A stretch of 64,000 nucleotides of DNA from Planctomycetota bacterium (GTDB lineage Bacteria > Planctomycetota > Planctomycetia > Pirellulales > UBA1268), in contig QWOQ01000011.1 in the NCBI GenBank assembly GCA_003669585.1, positions 186,001 to 250,000 of the forward strand, written 5' to 3'. Positions 35,048 through 43,426 of the stretch are shown in pieces. The first letter of the stretch is position 1. Each line of letters opens with the position of its first letter. The notes beneath the pieces are model-generated. The model saw only the letters and a list, made by a program, of their open reading frames with translations, ran no database searches and was not told the origin of the DNA. Position numbers and translations under genes: made by a program.

Positions 35048-35395
35048 ATGCCCACGATCACGTTTACGAACGAGAAAAAAGAAATTCAGGTCCCGGAGGG
35101 GGCAAACCTTCGCCGCGAAGCGATTCGGGCTGGCGTGCAACTCTATCCGGGCATTCACCAATATCTGAACTGCCATGGCTTAAGTTCTTGTGGAAGTTGT
35201 CGCGTGCTGATCACGAAGGGGATTGAAAATGCAAGCCCCAAAGGAATTCTTGAATCGGCTCGACTCGGTGTTTCGCTCGCGTATATCGGCAATGAGAAAA
35301 CGATGCGGTTGGCATGTCAAACTCGAGTGAAGGGCGACATCTCGGTTGCTACATGCCCGGCGATAAATATCTACGGCGAGAATTTCTTTAGTTAA
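35048..35395 (+). CDS. [2Fe-2S] ferredoxin
   Basis: This 115-aa protein is a plant-type ferredoxin. The cluster ligands are seen as CHGLSSCGSCRV (three Cys) and LACQTRV (fourth Cys), in the usual beta-grasp order. It begins MPTITFTNEKKEIQVPEG; the reading frame extends upstream to 35000, but that part looks noncoding. The partner reductase or oxygenase is not encoded nearby. It is followed 71 nt later by the P-II gene on the same strand. Confidence 0.92.
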   Translation: MPTITFTNEKKEIQVPEGANLRREAIRAGVQLYPGIHQYLNCHGLSSCGSCRVLITKGIENASPKGILESARLGVSLAYIGNEKTMRLACQTRVKGDISVATCPAINIYGENFFS

Positions 35396-35466
35396 ACCGC
35401 ATTTTCATTTCTGTTGTGATTGATTTTTAATCTCGCACATCGCATAGCGATAGAGGTGAGTGAGCG

Positions 35467-35811
35467 ATGAAAGAAGTGATCGCAGTCGTCAAACCATTTC
35501 TTGCCGAGCGGGTGCTCGAATCTCTCAAACGAGCGCCGCTCGAGGCCTGCACCGTACGCGAGGTAAAAGGCTACGGACGACAAAAGAGCTATCTCGACCA
35601 GTACACGGACACTGAATACTCCCTCGCCTTTCTGCCGAAAATCGAAATTCACCTCTGGGTTGATGATTCGCGGGCCGAGGAAGTGATCGAGAAAATTGTT
35701 GAAGTCGCTCGCACTGGAAGAATGGGTGACGGGAAGATATTCGTTCTGTCAGCGACTGAAATTGTTCTCGATGAATACTCCCCAACGCACAGTCACGACG
35801 CGAACGAGTGA
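35467..35811 (+). CDS. P-II family nitrogen regulatory protein
   Basis: P-II proteins sense ATP/ADP and 2-oxoglutarate and control nitrogen assimilation by binding partners. The 114-aa sequence begins MKEVIAVVKPF, carries a T-loop region YGRQKSYLDQYTDTEYS with both Tyr positions (including the residue used for uridylylation in other bacteria), and the C-terminal signature GRMGDGKIFVLSATE. It is not linked to amtB or glnA here, so GlnB versus GlnK cannot be decided. Confidence 0.93.
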   Translation: MKEVIAVVKPFLAERVLESLKRAPLEACTVREVKGYGRQKSYLDQYTDTEYSLAFLPKIEIHLWVDDSRAEEVIEKIVEVARTGRMGDGKIFVLSATEIVLDEYSPTHSHDANE

Positions 35812-35853
35812 TTGTCTGTCCGGAGTTCTCTTTTTAAAGACCGGAGAAAGTCT

Positions 35854-36792
35854 TCAGCGAAACATGATACCGGTTGCGTACCAGACATTGTTTTTCCCCC
35901 GACGAATATCGTATCCAAAACGTGTCTGAAGGCTTTTGACAGCGTTCCAGTGTCCTGGCGAATGCCGCCAGCTGTGAACGCAATCTACGCATGAATCCAG
36001 GAGATCTTGATGTTCCCAACTCTGGGCAACAATTTCTGTGGGATGGCTTCCCGGGAAAAGTATTTTTGAAAGAATTCGCCGAGATCGTACGTGCCAGTTG
36101 TGATGTCCTTGTTTTCCAATCTGTGCCTGATACAGCGAATGGCTCTGAGCTTCTTCTACAAGTATCGGATCGAGTGTGCCAAGAATGCTCTTGGGATGCT
36201 CGGGATGAATACGAACTGCGAGAATCATTGATCGTTGCGTAAGAGTTCCTGGAGGAAGCGTTGCGATTTCGTTCATGTGCGACGGACTGAATTGATAGAA
36301 TTTGCCAGGTGTTCGTGGAAGAATCGACACAATGCGTGCATTGATTGCCGGATCGTCGTGGGCGTAATCAACCACAAAGATTCCAGGGCCGTGACGTAAC
36401 TCCGCGAGTGACGGATGATCCACCAAGCGTGTTTTCGAACCGTCAAGATGAATTGTGTCAGTGATCGCGATGCGGCAGAAAATCCACGGTGTTTGGCTAT
36501 TCAGAAAGAGTTTCTGGATAGCTTCTTGGTCGAGCCATTGGCCGACGACATCGTCGGCGTCGATGCTGGTGCAGTTCGGTTCAATTGACACAAGCAACAT
36601 CGATTGCGATTGGATCGCATTGCACGTCGCCTTTTCGTAATCATCGATTCTTAGAATGGGAAGATCAGCACTTGCCTCACCAACTATTCCGAAGATACAT
36701 GGCACAAAGAGCCACGTGACCCACAGACAAACGCGACGATGATCGCATTGACCGCTGCCATTGGGACTCTTTCGCGGAGCATTGAGCGACAT
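35854..36792 (-). CDS. Exported CAP-like protein with thioredoxin-like N-terminal half
   Basis: This protein has a signal peptide (CLWVTWLFVPCIFGIVGEASA) and a first half (MLLVSIEPNCTSIDADDVVG, TPWIFCRIAITDT) that could be thioredoxin-like but lacks a CxxC. The second half resembles a CAP/SCP domain: QIGKQGHHNWHVR, SWRHSPGHWNAVKS and FGYDIRRGKNNVWYATGIM recall the CAP His, SPGHxxN and terminal WY strands. A CxxC-like pair, SCVDCVHSW, precedes the SPGH motif. The frame opens at a TTG (36849); the ATG at 36792 (312 aa) places the signal peptide near the start. Function is unknown; CAP domains in bacteria are often extracellular. Confidence 0.65.
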   Translation of the reverse strand: MSLNAPRKSPNGSGQCDHRRVCLWVTWLFVPCIFGIVGEASADLPILRIDDYEKATCNAIQSQSMLLVSIEPNCTSIDADDVVGQWLDQEAIQKLFLNSQTPWIFCRIAITDTIHLDGSKTRLVDHPSLAELRHGPGIFVVDYAHDDPAINARIVSILPRTPGKFYQFSPSHMNEIATLPPGTLTQRSMILAVRIHPEHPKSILGTLDPILVEEAQSHSLYQAQIGKQGHHNWHVRSRRILSKILFPGSHPTEIVAQSWEHQDLLDSCVDCVHSWRHSPGHWNAVKSLQTRFGYDIRRGKNNVWYATGIMFR

Positions 36793-37277
36793 AGAAGAAG
36801 TTTTTGAGGGGGATGAAAGATCTGAACTTGCTTGTGAAACGAAAAGCAAGAAGTGAGAATCACGAAGGACAGCCTGAATAAAAAGATTGCATCAGAGGCT
36901 TTGGAGCATTCAGGCCATAAAATTTTTGCAACTACAATCGTTGAGTATTCATAGTATAGCGGCTGAAAAATAGGATTGTACGCTCGTTTGTTAGATGCAG
37001 TCGCTACGTTCCTCGCAGTTGCTGTGGAGGAAAAAGAGCTGAACGGATTAGACTTTCAACCCTAAGCTGGTTTGAATTGGTAGAGAAAAGAGGAGTCGTC
37101 TTGCACGGCCTACAAAAAGCTTTTCGATGGCGTTCGTGACGCGGGCGCGAGTTTCCAGAGAGAGTTCAAGAAATTTCTCGCAAGGAACTCCAAAGCAGGC
37201 GAGCTTCGGCAGATCATCGTGACGACGAAGTGTCGGTCGTCACAGCAATATGAAATGGTAATTCCTCGAACACGAAA
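36793..37277. other. 485-nt divergent intergenic region
   Basis: The gap between the CAP-like gene (minus) and the large exported-protein gene (plus) has no convincing ORF and no clear consensus promoter. It contains the inverted repeat listed at 37219-37243 just before the plus-strand start. Confidence 0.5.
37219..37243. repeat. Perfect 8-bp inverted repeat before the exported protein gene
   Basis: GTGACGAC (37219-37226) and GTCGTCAC (37236-37243) flank 9 nt; the inner CGAC/GTCG can also pair. It ends 34 nt before the ATG at 37278, so it could be an operator or a leader hairpin. Confidence 0.4.
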
Positions 37278-39272
37278 ATGGTAAATCGAATGAACTGTGT
37301 ACGTAAATGTTTCTCTTGTTTTCTATGCCGTCGAAGTGACTTCCGTGCTGCAATGATTTTTTTGAACATTGCTTGCTCGGTCTTACTCTCATTCCGGCCA
37401 GTTCGAGTAACAGACGCAGCGGAAGATCTCGCTGGGCTTTCAGAGATGGCGATATTGAAAAAAGATTCATTCAAGGTGCCAGTAACGGAAACGCTCGAGA
37501 ATGCTGCAGCAAAACTTCGAGAAGCCATCAAGCCTCTCGATCGTCTTCTTGTGCAGAGCCCAAGTGGTGCCGACTGGAAAACATATCTCAACTGGCCGGA
37601 GCTTTTGAAGCAAGCGTCGGATCCGACGGGGGCTGATCTCAAAACAGTACAAATGCTTGAAGGCCTTTTTTTAGCTGACGAAAATGGGCTGGAAATGCCA
37701 AAATTTTCCCACGTTGGCCGAGTGCTTTCCAAATATGCCAGGTTGCTGGAAAGTTCGAAAAATCCAAAGTCCTCCGAAGTATTTGCGTCACGATTGGATC
37801 AACTCTCTCGAGCGTTGTCTGTTGGTGCTACCAGTGGTGCATCTGCAGATCTTGAAACGGTTGGACCGATTCTTCGTGATCTTGAGGATTCGGGACAGGC
37901 AGAAGATGTGGTAGCCCGGGTCCGAAAAGTACTTGGACAGCCGAACCTTTTTGTGGAAGTGGATGAAGCTCTTCTGAGCCATTCGGTCAACCGGGATGTT
38001 GATCAAACGGCACCGGTGCGAGAAGTGGTACTTGGAACACAAATCAGTGGCACAGGTCACACCACAGGACGCGTAACGCTCAACCTCGTTCCGAGCACGG
38101 CTGCCGCTATGTTCGACATCACACTCGATGCCACAAACCATTCCAATACGGTTGGGCACAACGGCCCCGTGACGGTACGTACTACAGGAACCACAAAGCT
38201 CGATGCACGAAAGCGACTGACAGTAAACGATCAGCGAGTGAACAGCATGCCGGTCGAGGCAACGGCATCGACCGACACAGACATCACGGGAGTGTCTGTG
38301 TCGGCAAAATTTGGGAAAAAAATTATCCGAAAAATTGCCAACCGAAAAATTGCACAATCAACTCCACAGGCGGAAGCGATTGCAGAAGGACGCGCCCGCA
38401 CGCGACTGAAAAAAGAATTCGAATTACAGACAGAGCCAACTATTTCAAAGGCTGCTGCTGAATACCAGTCAAAATTCCGAGATCCATTTTTGAAGAAGGG
38501 GGCCTTTCCAGAATCACTCTTATTGACCACAACCGATCAGTCGTTGCGAGTTGTTGCGATGAAAGCGATTGATAATCAGATCGCCGCGGCGAGTTCGCCT
38601 CCAGCAGCTGATCCGGATGCAATTCTGTCGGCGCGAGTGCATGAAACAATGATCAACAATACGGCTGAAAAAATGCTTGGTGGCCGCACCATCACGCAAG
38701 AAGAGGTCGAAAAACAGATCAAAGAAAGTAACGTGAAATTGCCAGAGTCACTCGCAAATGACGCAGATCAGCCGTCATGGTCGATTACATTTGCCAGAAC
38801 AAAACCGATTGAAATCGATGCCACGGATAATCATATCCGGTTGACAATTCGCGGAAGCCGTTACACATCAGGCGAGCGTGAATTCGATGCGATGGACATA
38901 TGGGTGGGCTATCACATTGAATCGGCCGACGGAAAAACAAAGCTTGTGCGAGAAGGCGATGTACAAATTTATCCTCCCGGATTTAAACCAGGCGGTGACG
39001 AGAAGTTAACGATCACGCAGACCTCACTGCGTCGCATTTTACAGCGACGGTTCGGGAAGATTTTCAAAGAGGTGGTGGACGTCGAGTCACTTGAACTTCC
39101 CGGGGAAATGAAATCTGCCGGCCCGCTGCCGCTCCAGCAGTTAGTCGTGAGCAAAAGTGGGTGGATATCTGCCGGCTGGCGAAAACGAGATGCCGCTGTG
39201 GTGAGCGAAAAAACGATTTCCGAAAAGCCACCTGTGCTGCTTGTGGGAAACGATTTCGTTACGCTCCCCTAG
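37278..39272 (+). CDS. Large exported protein of unknown function, planctomycete type
   Basis: This 664-aa protein probably starts with a signal sequence around MIFLNIACSVLLSF; that internal ATG (37353) is an alternative start. The N-terminal third is helical and polar; the middle (about residues 255-340) is beta-rich with GHTTGRVTLNLVPSTAAA, GHNGPVTVRTTGTTKLDARK and VSVSAKFGKKIIRK. The C-terminal third ends with an FKPGG...LRRILQRRFGKIF stretch. I recognise the GPVTVRTTGTT-type core as belonging to a conserved exported family of Planctomycetota without known role, but name no function. There is no lipobox or membrane helix after the signal. Confidence 0.75.
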   Translation: MVNRMNCVRKCFSCFLCRRSDFRAAMIFLNIACSVLLSFRPVRVTDAAEDLAGLSEMAILKKDSFKVPVTETLENAAAKLREAIKPLDRLLVQSPSGADWKTYLNWPELLKQASDPTGADLKTVQMLEGLFLADENGLEMPKFSHVGRVLSKYARLLESSKNPKSSEVFASRLDQLSRALSVGATSGASADLETVGPILRDLEDSGQAEDVVARVRKVLGQPNLFVEVDEALLSHSVNRDVDQTAPVREVVLGTQISGTGHTTGRVTLNLVPSTAAAMFDITLDATNHSNTVGHNGPVTVRTTGTTKLDARKRLTVNDQRVNSMPVEATASTDTDITGVSVSAKFGKKIIRKIANRKIAQSTPQAEAIAEGRARTRLKKEFELQTEPTISKAAAEYQSKFRDPFLKKGAFPESLLLTTTDQSLRVVAMKAIDNQIAAASSPPAADPDAILSARVHETMINNTAEKMLGGRTITQEEVEKQIKESNVKLPESLANDADQPSWSITFARTKPIEIDATDNHIRLTIRGSRYTSGEREFDAMDIWVGYHIESADGKTKLVREGDVQIYPPGFKPGGDEKLTITQTSLRRILQRRFGKIFKEVVDVESLELPGEMKSAGPLPLQQLVVSKSGWISAGWRKRDAAVVSEKTISEKPPVLLVGNDFVTLP

Positions 39273-39777
39273 AGAAGACCTCAAACACAAGAAATCAAAA
39301 AAGAATCACTTTTTAGGAAAAGCAGGTTGGGACTCTGGTGATCCCAGCAACTGTTTGAGAGACGATCAACAGTTTCTTTCTGTTATTGTCGTTTGGAATG
39401 TGAGCAAAGTTGGGATTGTGTTGTGACGTAACGCCAGTGATTTTGAGAACGCGTTGTAAAAAATTTTCGAAAATTGAACAGGGATTTTACATGTGTTGAG
39501 CTTCCGTTGGTGAGCACCATCATCGGAGTTCTTGTTGGCTGCCTGCCTACGACAGATCATGCCGCTTCGTTGGCGGCGAAACGTTTGTATCGCGCAAAGA
39601 GATCCCCCAACGTCTTCTTGCGTTGCGATAATCTCAATCAAAGAACGGCAAAGTGATAGAAAGTTTTGCTCTCGTTGTGCGAGGTCTTTCTCAAGAATGC
39701 TTCTTGGACTCGCCATGAAAAACAAAGCGTATGTCTGTCGTGCCTGTCGGTGTGTTGCGTGGCAGCTTTCTCGCCGA
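39273..39777. other. 505-nt intergenic region
   Basis: The gap holds the weak terminator candidate at 39349-39374 and must contain the promoter of the lipoprotein gene that follows. Open frames on both strands across it lack any protein-like character. If the alternative start of the lipoprotein gene (39715) is used, the gap is 63 nt shorter. Confidence 0.5.
39349..39374 (+). terminator. Weak terminator candidate
   Basis: AACTGTT (39349-39355) pairs with AACAGTT (39368-39374) across 12 nt and is followed by the T-rich TCTTTCTGTTATT. It lies about 80 nt after the large exported-protein gene. The stem is AT-rich, so support is modest. Confidence 0.35.
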
Positions 39778-40182
39778 ATGCGGTCTGTCATCGCCGGTTT
39801 TCTGTTGCCGGGAATACTTTGTGGAGTGTTGGGGTGCGGGGGATCAGGCACTGCAAGAGTGAAGGGGCATGTCACACTCGATGGCCAGCCGCTCCAACAA
39901 GGGGCGATTACATTTGTTTCGGTCGATGGAGTTGCTCGAACTGTCGGCACAGTGGTGCTCGACGGCCAATTCATAGTCGATATGCCTACTGGAAAAAAAA
40001 TTGTTCGCATTCAGGGAACAAAAGTTGTTGGTCAGAGAAGAGCTTACGAAAGCGATGCCGATAGCCCGATGGTGGACATCGTTGAAGATGTGGTGCCCGC
40101 GCAATACAATTCAACGACTAAACTCGAGTTTGACGCAAAACCCGGCTCCAATAAAACGGTGTTTGCTATCACAAGTCGATAA
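39778..40182 (+). CDS. Small lipoprotein of the carboxypeptidase-regulatory-like type
   Basis: This 134-aa protein begins MRSVIAGFLLPGILCGVLGC, a signal peptide ending in a lipobox (VLG-C). The body starts ARVKGHVTLDGQPLQQGAIT, the typical beginning of the short transthyretin-like lipoproteins found by the dozen in planctomycetes, and ends with VPAQYNSTTKLEFDAKPGSN. The ATG at 39715 is an alternative start that would add 21 residues. It lies 170 nt before the PSCyt/DUF1549 gene, a common gene order in this phylum. It is probably anchored in the membrane facing the periplasm. Confidence 0.85.
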   Translation: MRSVIAGFLLPGILCGVLGCGGSGTARVKGHVTLDGQPLQQGAITFVSVDGVARTVGTVVLDGQFIVDMPTGKKIVRIQGTKVVGQRRAYESDADSPMVDIVEDVVPAQYNSTTKLEFDAKPGSNKTVFAITSR

Positions 40183-40269
40183 CCATGAGTCCGAGATTTC
40201 AATAGTAAGACAGAGTTCTTCAGCCTGTTTTTCCGAACAGAAAATTTGATATTCCATTGGTGTACCCGC

Positions 40270-40292
40270 GGGAAAAGTCTTCGGACTGTCCC
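40270..40292 (+). other. UUCG-capped hairpin between genes
   Basis: AGTC-TTCG-GACT forms a tetraloop hairpin extended by GGGA/TCCC across a small internal loop (40270-40292). It lies between the lipoprotein and PSCyt genes. There is no T-tract; it may stabilise or end the upstream mRNA. Confidence 0.35.
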
Positions 40293-40352
40293 AATGAAAG
40301 TGTTTTAGACTGACTGCGCAAAGAACTCCTCTGTGAAGTTTCGGAGTGTGAT

Positions 40353-43300
40353 GTGACTGCGTCAAAAATAAATGACCGTCAGTTTTACAAAACAATGCCT
40401 GCATTCTGGCGCGGCTGCATGTTGTTCTGCTTCACGACATCCGTCATCGCGGCACAAGATGCAGCAGTTGATCCTGTCGAGGGGATCGTTCTGAGCCTGT
40501 TTGAGCGAAAATGTGTCACCTGTCATGGTGCAGATACACAAGAATCCGGCCTGCGACTCGATGGAAAACAATTCATTGCACTCGGAGGTGAACATGGTCC
40601 GGTGGTGCGGGCTGGAAAGAGCCGTGAAAGCGAACTGTATCAGCGAATTACATCGAAAAATGCCGACGAACGAATGCCTCCCGAGAGTGAGGAGCCTCTG
40701 TCCGCTGATGAAATAGATCAGATCAAACAATGGATCGAGTTTCCGGACTTATGGAAAAACCTAGAATCTGCAGGCGTGGCCATTGTTGACAAACGAATGG
40801 ACCACTGGGCATGGAAGCCAATAGTGCGACCCACAATCCCGATGATCGCGCTGGGTCCGGGAGTGACTTCGAGTGTTGACCGGTTTATTCGCGAGAAAAT
40901 TTTGAGTGAGGGACTGCTTCCGTCGCCGCAGGCCGATCGTCGTACTCTGATTCGTCGCGTCACGTTTGATCTCCTCGGATTGCCGCCGAGTCCGCACGAG
41001 GTGGACGCGTTTGTCGCGGATACCGATCCGATGGCGTGGGAAAATCTGGTTGAACGGCTGCTGGCATCCCCTCGCTACGGTGAACGCTGGGCGAGACATT
41101 GGCTGGATGTCGTTCACTACGGTGATACGCACGGTTACGACAAAGATCAGCCGCGTCCCAATGCCTGGCCGTATCGCGATTATGTGATCCGTGCTTTGAA
41201 TACTGACAAACCATACGTGCGATTCATTGAAGAACAGATCGCAGGTGACATGCTGTATCCCGATACCCGTGACGGAATTGAGGCACTCGGTTTTATCTCC
41301 GCAGGGCCTTGGGATCTCATTGGTCATGCTGAAGTTCCGGAGACAAAAATAGATGGAAAAATTGCTCGACATCTCGATCGAGATGATATGGTTGCCAATA
41401 CCATTGGCACCTTTATGAGTGCGACAGTTCAGTGTGCGCAGTGTCACAATCACAAGTTTGATCCATTTACGCAGGAAGACTACTACTCCCTTCAAGCAGT
41501 CTTTTCAGCCCTTGATCGAACCGATAAACCGTATTCATCCGACCCAAAAGTCATGAAGTTGCATGAGTCGCTCAACCAACAGAAACGCACGCTGGAATCA
41601 CGAAAAAAAGAACTCACCGTCGCTTTGCAGAAGATTGCTGGTCCAAGACTTATCGAACTCGAGCAAGAAATTGCTGCAGCCGAAGCAAAGACGGGAAATG
41701 CGTCGCAGGAATTTGGATATCACAGCGCCATTGCCACCGATCGATCGACGGTGAAGTGGGTGCAGGTCGATCTTGGTGCGGAGTACCCGGTTGATTCAGT
41801 CGTGCTACGACCCTGCTACGACGACTTCAACATGATCGGAGCCGGTTTCGGTTTTCCGGCCCGTTATAAAATCGAAATTTCAAACGACTCGAACTTTCAA
41901 AAAGATGTCACCACAATCGTTTCGCACGAGTCAGCGGATCAGCCTAATCCGGGGGTGACGCAACAAGAGTTTTTCTGTGGAAAAAACGGACGATTTGTGC
42001 GAATGACGACGATCGCACTTGCGCCACGTCAGAATGATTTTATTTTTGCATTGGCTGAGTTGGAGGTCCGAAACACCGAGGGGAAAAATCTTGCAGCCCG
42101 AGCATTGGTTAGTTCACTCGACTCCATCGAAGCTCCTTTGCGATGGAGTCAGAAAAATCTAGTAGATGGTCTTGCGCCGCAAGGCAGCGGCAACGTTGTC
42201 GCTCTTCTCGCGGAAAGAAAAGCACTCGTGGAGGGTATTGCCGATCAGAGCATTGTGACGCATTTGGCTGATTGTGAATCTGACCTCGCCGCTGTACTGG
42301 CTCAGCAGGATGCACTCGCTCCACTGGATCGCGTGTATGCCGGTACCGTCCACGTGGGCAGTGGAACGTTTCTTGGCACCGGTGCAGTCGGTGGAAAGCC
42401 CCGCCCGATTCATCTGCTCTTGCGCGGTCAGGTCACGCAGCCAAGTCGCGAAGTCAGCCCTGGTGCGATGGTGTCGATTCAGCCGCTTGAAGGTCGATTT
42501 AATTTACCCCCGGATCATCGAGAAGGGGATCGCCGAGTGGCGCTTGTTCGCTGGATCACGGATTCTCGAAACCCGCTTACATGGCGAAGCATTGTCAATC
42601 GAATATGGCATTATCACTTCGGTCGTGGCATCGTTGATTCTCCAAATGACTTTGGTCACATGGGATCACGGCCGTCTCATCCAGAACTCCTCGATTGGCT
42701 TGCGTGTGAGTTTCGAGACTCAGGTGGATCACTCAAGTCGCTGCACAGAACGATTCTTCACAGTGCAACCTATCGACAATCGAGTGCATTCATTGAAACA
42801 AACGCTCAGCAAGATACTGAGAATCGTTTCTTGTGGCGGTACAATCGAAGGAGACTGGAAGCAGAAGCAATTCATGATTCAGTACTAGACATCAGCGGTT
42901 CGCTTAATTTAACGATGGGAGGGCCTGGGTGGAAGGATTTTAAAGTTGAGCGACCCGAGCATTCACCGCACTACCGTTACGACCTTGCCGACCCCATGGA
43001 TCGAACCACATGGAGACGAAGCATCTACCGCTTTTTGGTCCGAAGTCAGACTCAGCCATTGATGACGAGCCTTGACTGCGCAGATCCGTCAATGCGAGTC
43101 GACAAACGAAATGAAAGCCTTTCACCGATTCAGGCTCTGGCACTGTTGAACAATGGTTTCATGGTGGTCCAAGCCAAGCAATATGCGTCGCGACTGGCTG
43201 TTGAGGCCGGTGACAGTCACAGAAATCAGATTCGGCTTGCCTTTCGCCTTGCACTGTGTCGCGACCCCGATCCGTCTGAGCAAGAGGCTTTGGAATCACT

Positions 43301-43373
43301 AGCCGTCGACTATGGCATGGAGAATGTCTGTCGATTAATTTTTAATTTGTCAGAGTTCACGTTCATCGACTGA
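40353..43373 (+). CDS. PSCyt1-DUF1549-DUF1553 exported cytochrome-like protein
   Basis: This 1006-aa protein has the architecture typical of planctomycetes: a signal peptide, a cytochrome-c-like PSCyt1 domain with the heme motif KCVTCHGA (C54, C57, H58), DUF1549 (about 155-400, containing CAQCHNHKFDPFTQEDYYSL), and DUF1553 (about 725-985, with NRIWHYHFGRGIVDSPNDFG). Between them, about residues 450-570, lies a discoidin/F5-8C-like beta domain (VQVDLGAEYPVDSVVLRPC) that suggests carbohydrate binding. A second start at 40395 fits the signal peptide equally well. It pairs with the DUF1501 gene 53 nt downstream. A role in degrading complex polysaccharides is often proposed but not established. 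Confidence 0.93.
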   Translation: MTASKINDRQFYKTMPAFWRGCMLFCFTTSVIAAQDAAVDPVEGIVLSLFERKCVTCHGADTQESGLRLDGKQFIALGGEHGPVVRAGKSRESELYQRITSKNADERMPPESEEPLSADEIDQIKQWIEFPDLWKNLESAGVAIVDKRMDHWAWKPIVRPTIPMIALGPGVTSSVDRFIREKILSEGLLPSPQADRRTLIRRVTFDLLGLPPSPHEVDAFVADTDPMAWENLVERLLASPRYGERWARHWLDVVHYGDTHGYDKDQPRPNAWPYRDYVIRALNTDKPYVRFIEEQIAGDMLYPDTRDGIEALGFISAGPWDLIGHAEVPETKIDGKIARHLDRDDMVANTIGTFMSATVQCAQCHNHKFDPFTQEDYYSLQAVFSALDRTDKPYSSDPKVMKLHESLNQQKRTLESRKKELTVALQKIAGPRLIELEQEIAAAEAKTGNASQEFGYHSAIATDRSTVKWVQVDLGAEYPVDSVVLRPCYDDFNMIGAGFGFPARYKIEISNDSNFQKDVTTIVSHESADQPNPGVTQQEFFCGKNGRFVRMTTIALAPRQNDFIFALAELEVRNTEGKNLAARALVSSLDSIEAPLRWSQKNLVDGLAPQGSGNVVALLAERKALVEGIADQSIVTHLADCESDLAAVLAQQDALAPLDRVYAGTVHVGSGTFLGTGAVGGKPRPIHLLLRGQVTQPSREVSPGAMVSIQPLEGRFNLPPDHREGDRRVALVRWITDSRNPLTWRSIVNRIWHYHFGRGIVDSPNDFGHMGSRPSHPELLDWLACEFRDSGGSLKSLHRTILHSATYRQSSAFIETNAQQDTENRFLWRYNRRRLEAEAIHDSVLDISGSLNLTMGGPGWKDFKVERPEHSPHYRYDLADPMDRTTWRRSIYRFLVRSQTQPLMTSLDCADPSMRVDKRNESLSPIQALALLNNGFMVVQAKQYASRLAVEAGDSHRNQIRLAFRLALCRDPDPSEQEALESLAVDYGMENVCRLIFNLSEFTFID

Positions 43374-43426
43374 AAAGTTGTGAACGATCATTGAAAAACC
43401 CTATTATTGTTTGTGTGTGTACCACC

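Noticed and set aside
39366..40010. 214-residue open frame on the minus strand opposite the lipoprotein gene
   Set aside because: It is antisense to the lipoprotein gene and the gap before it; composition is random-looking and rich in Ser, Pro and Arg, with no motif.
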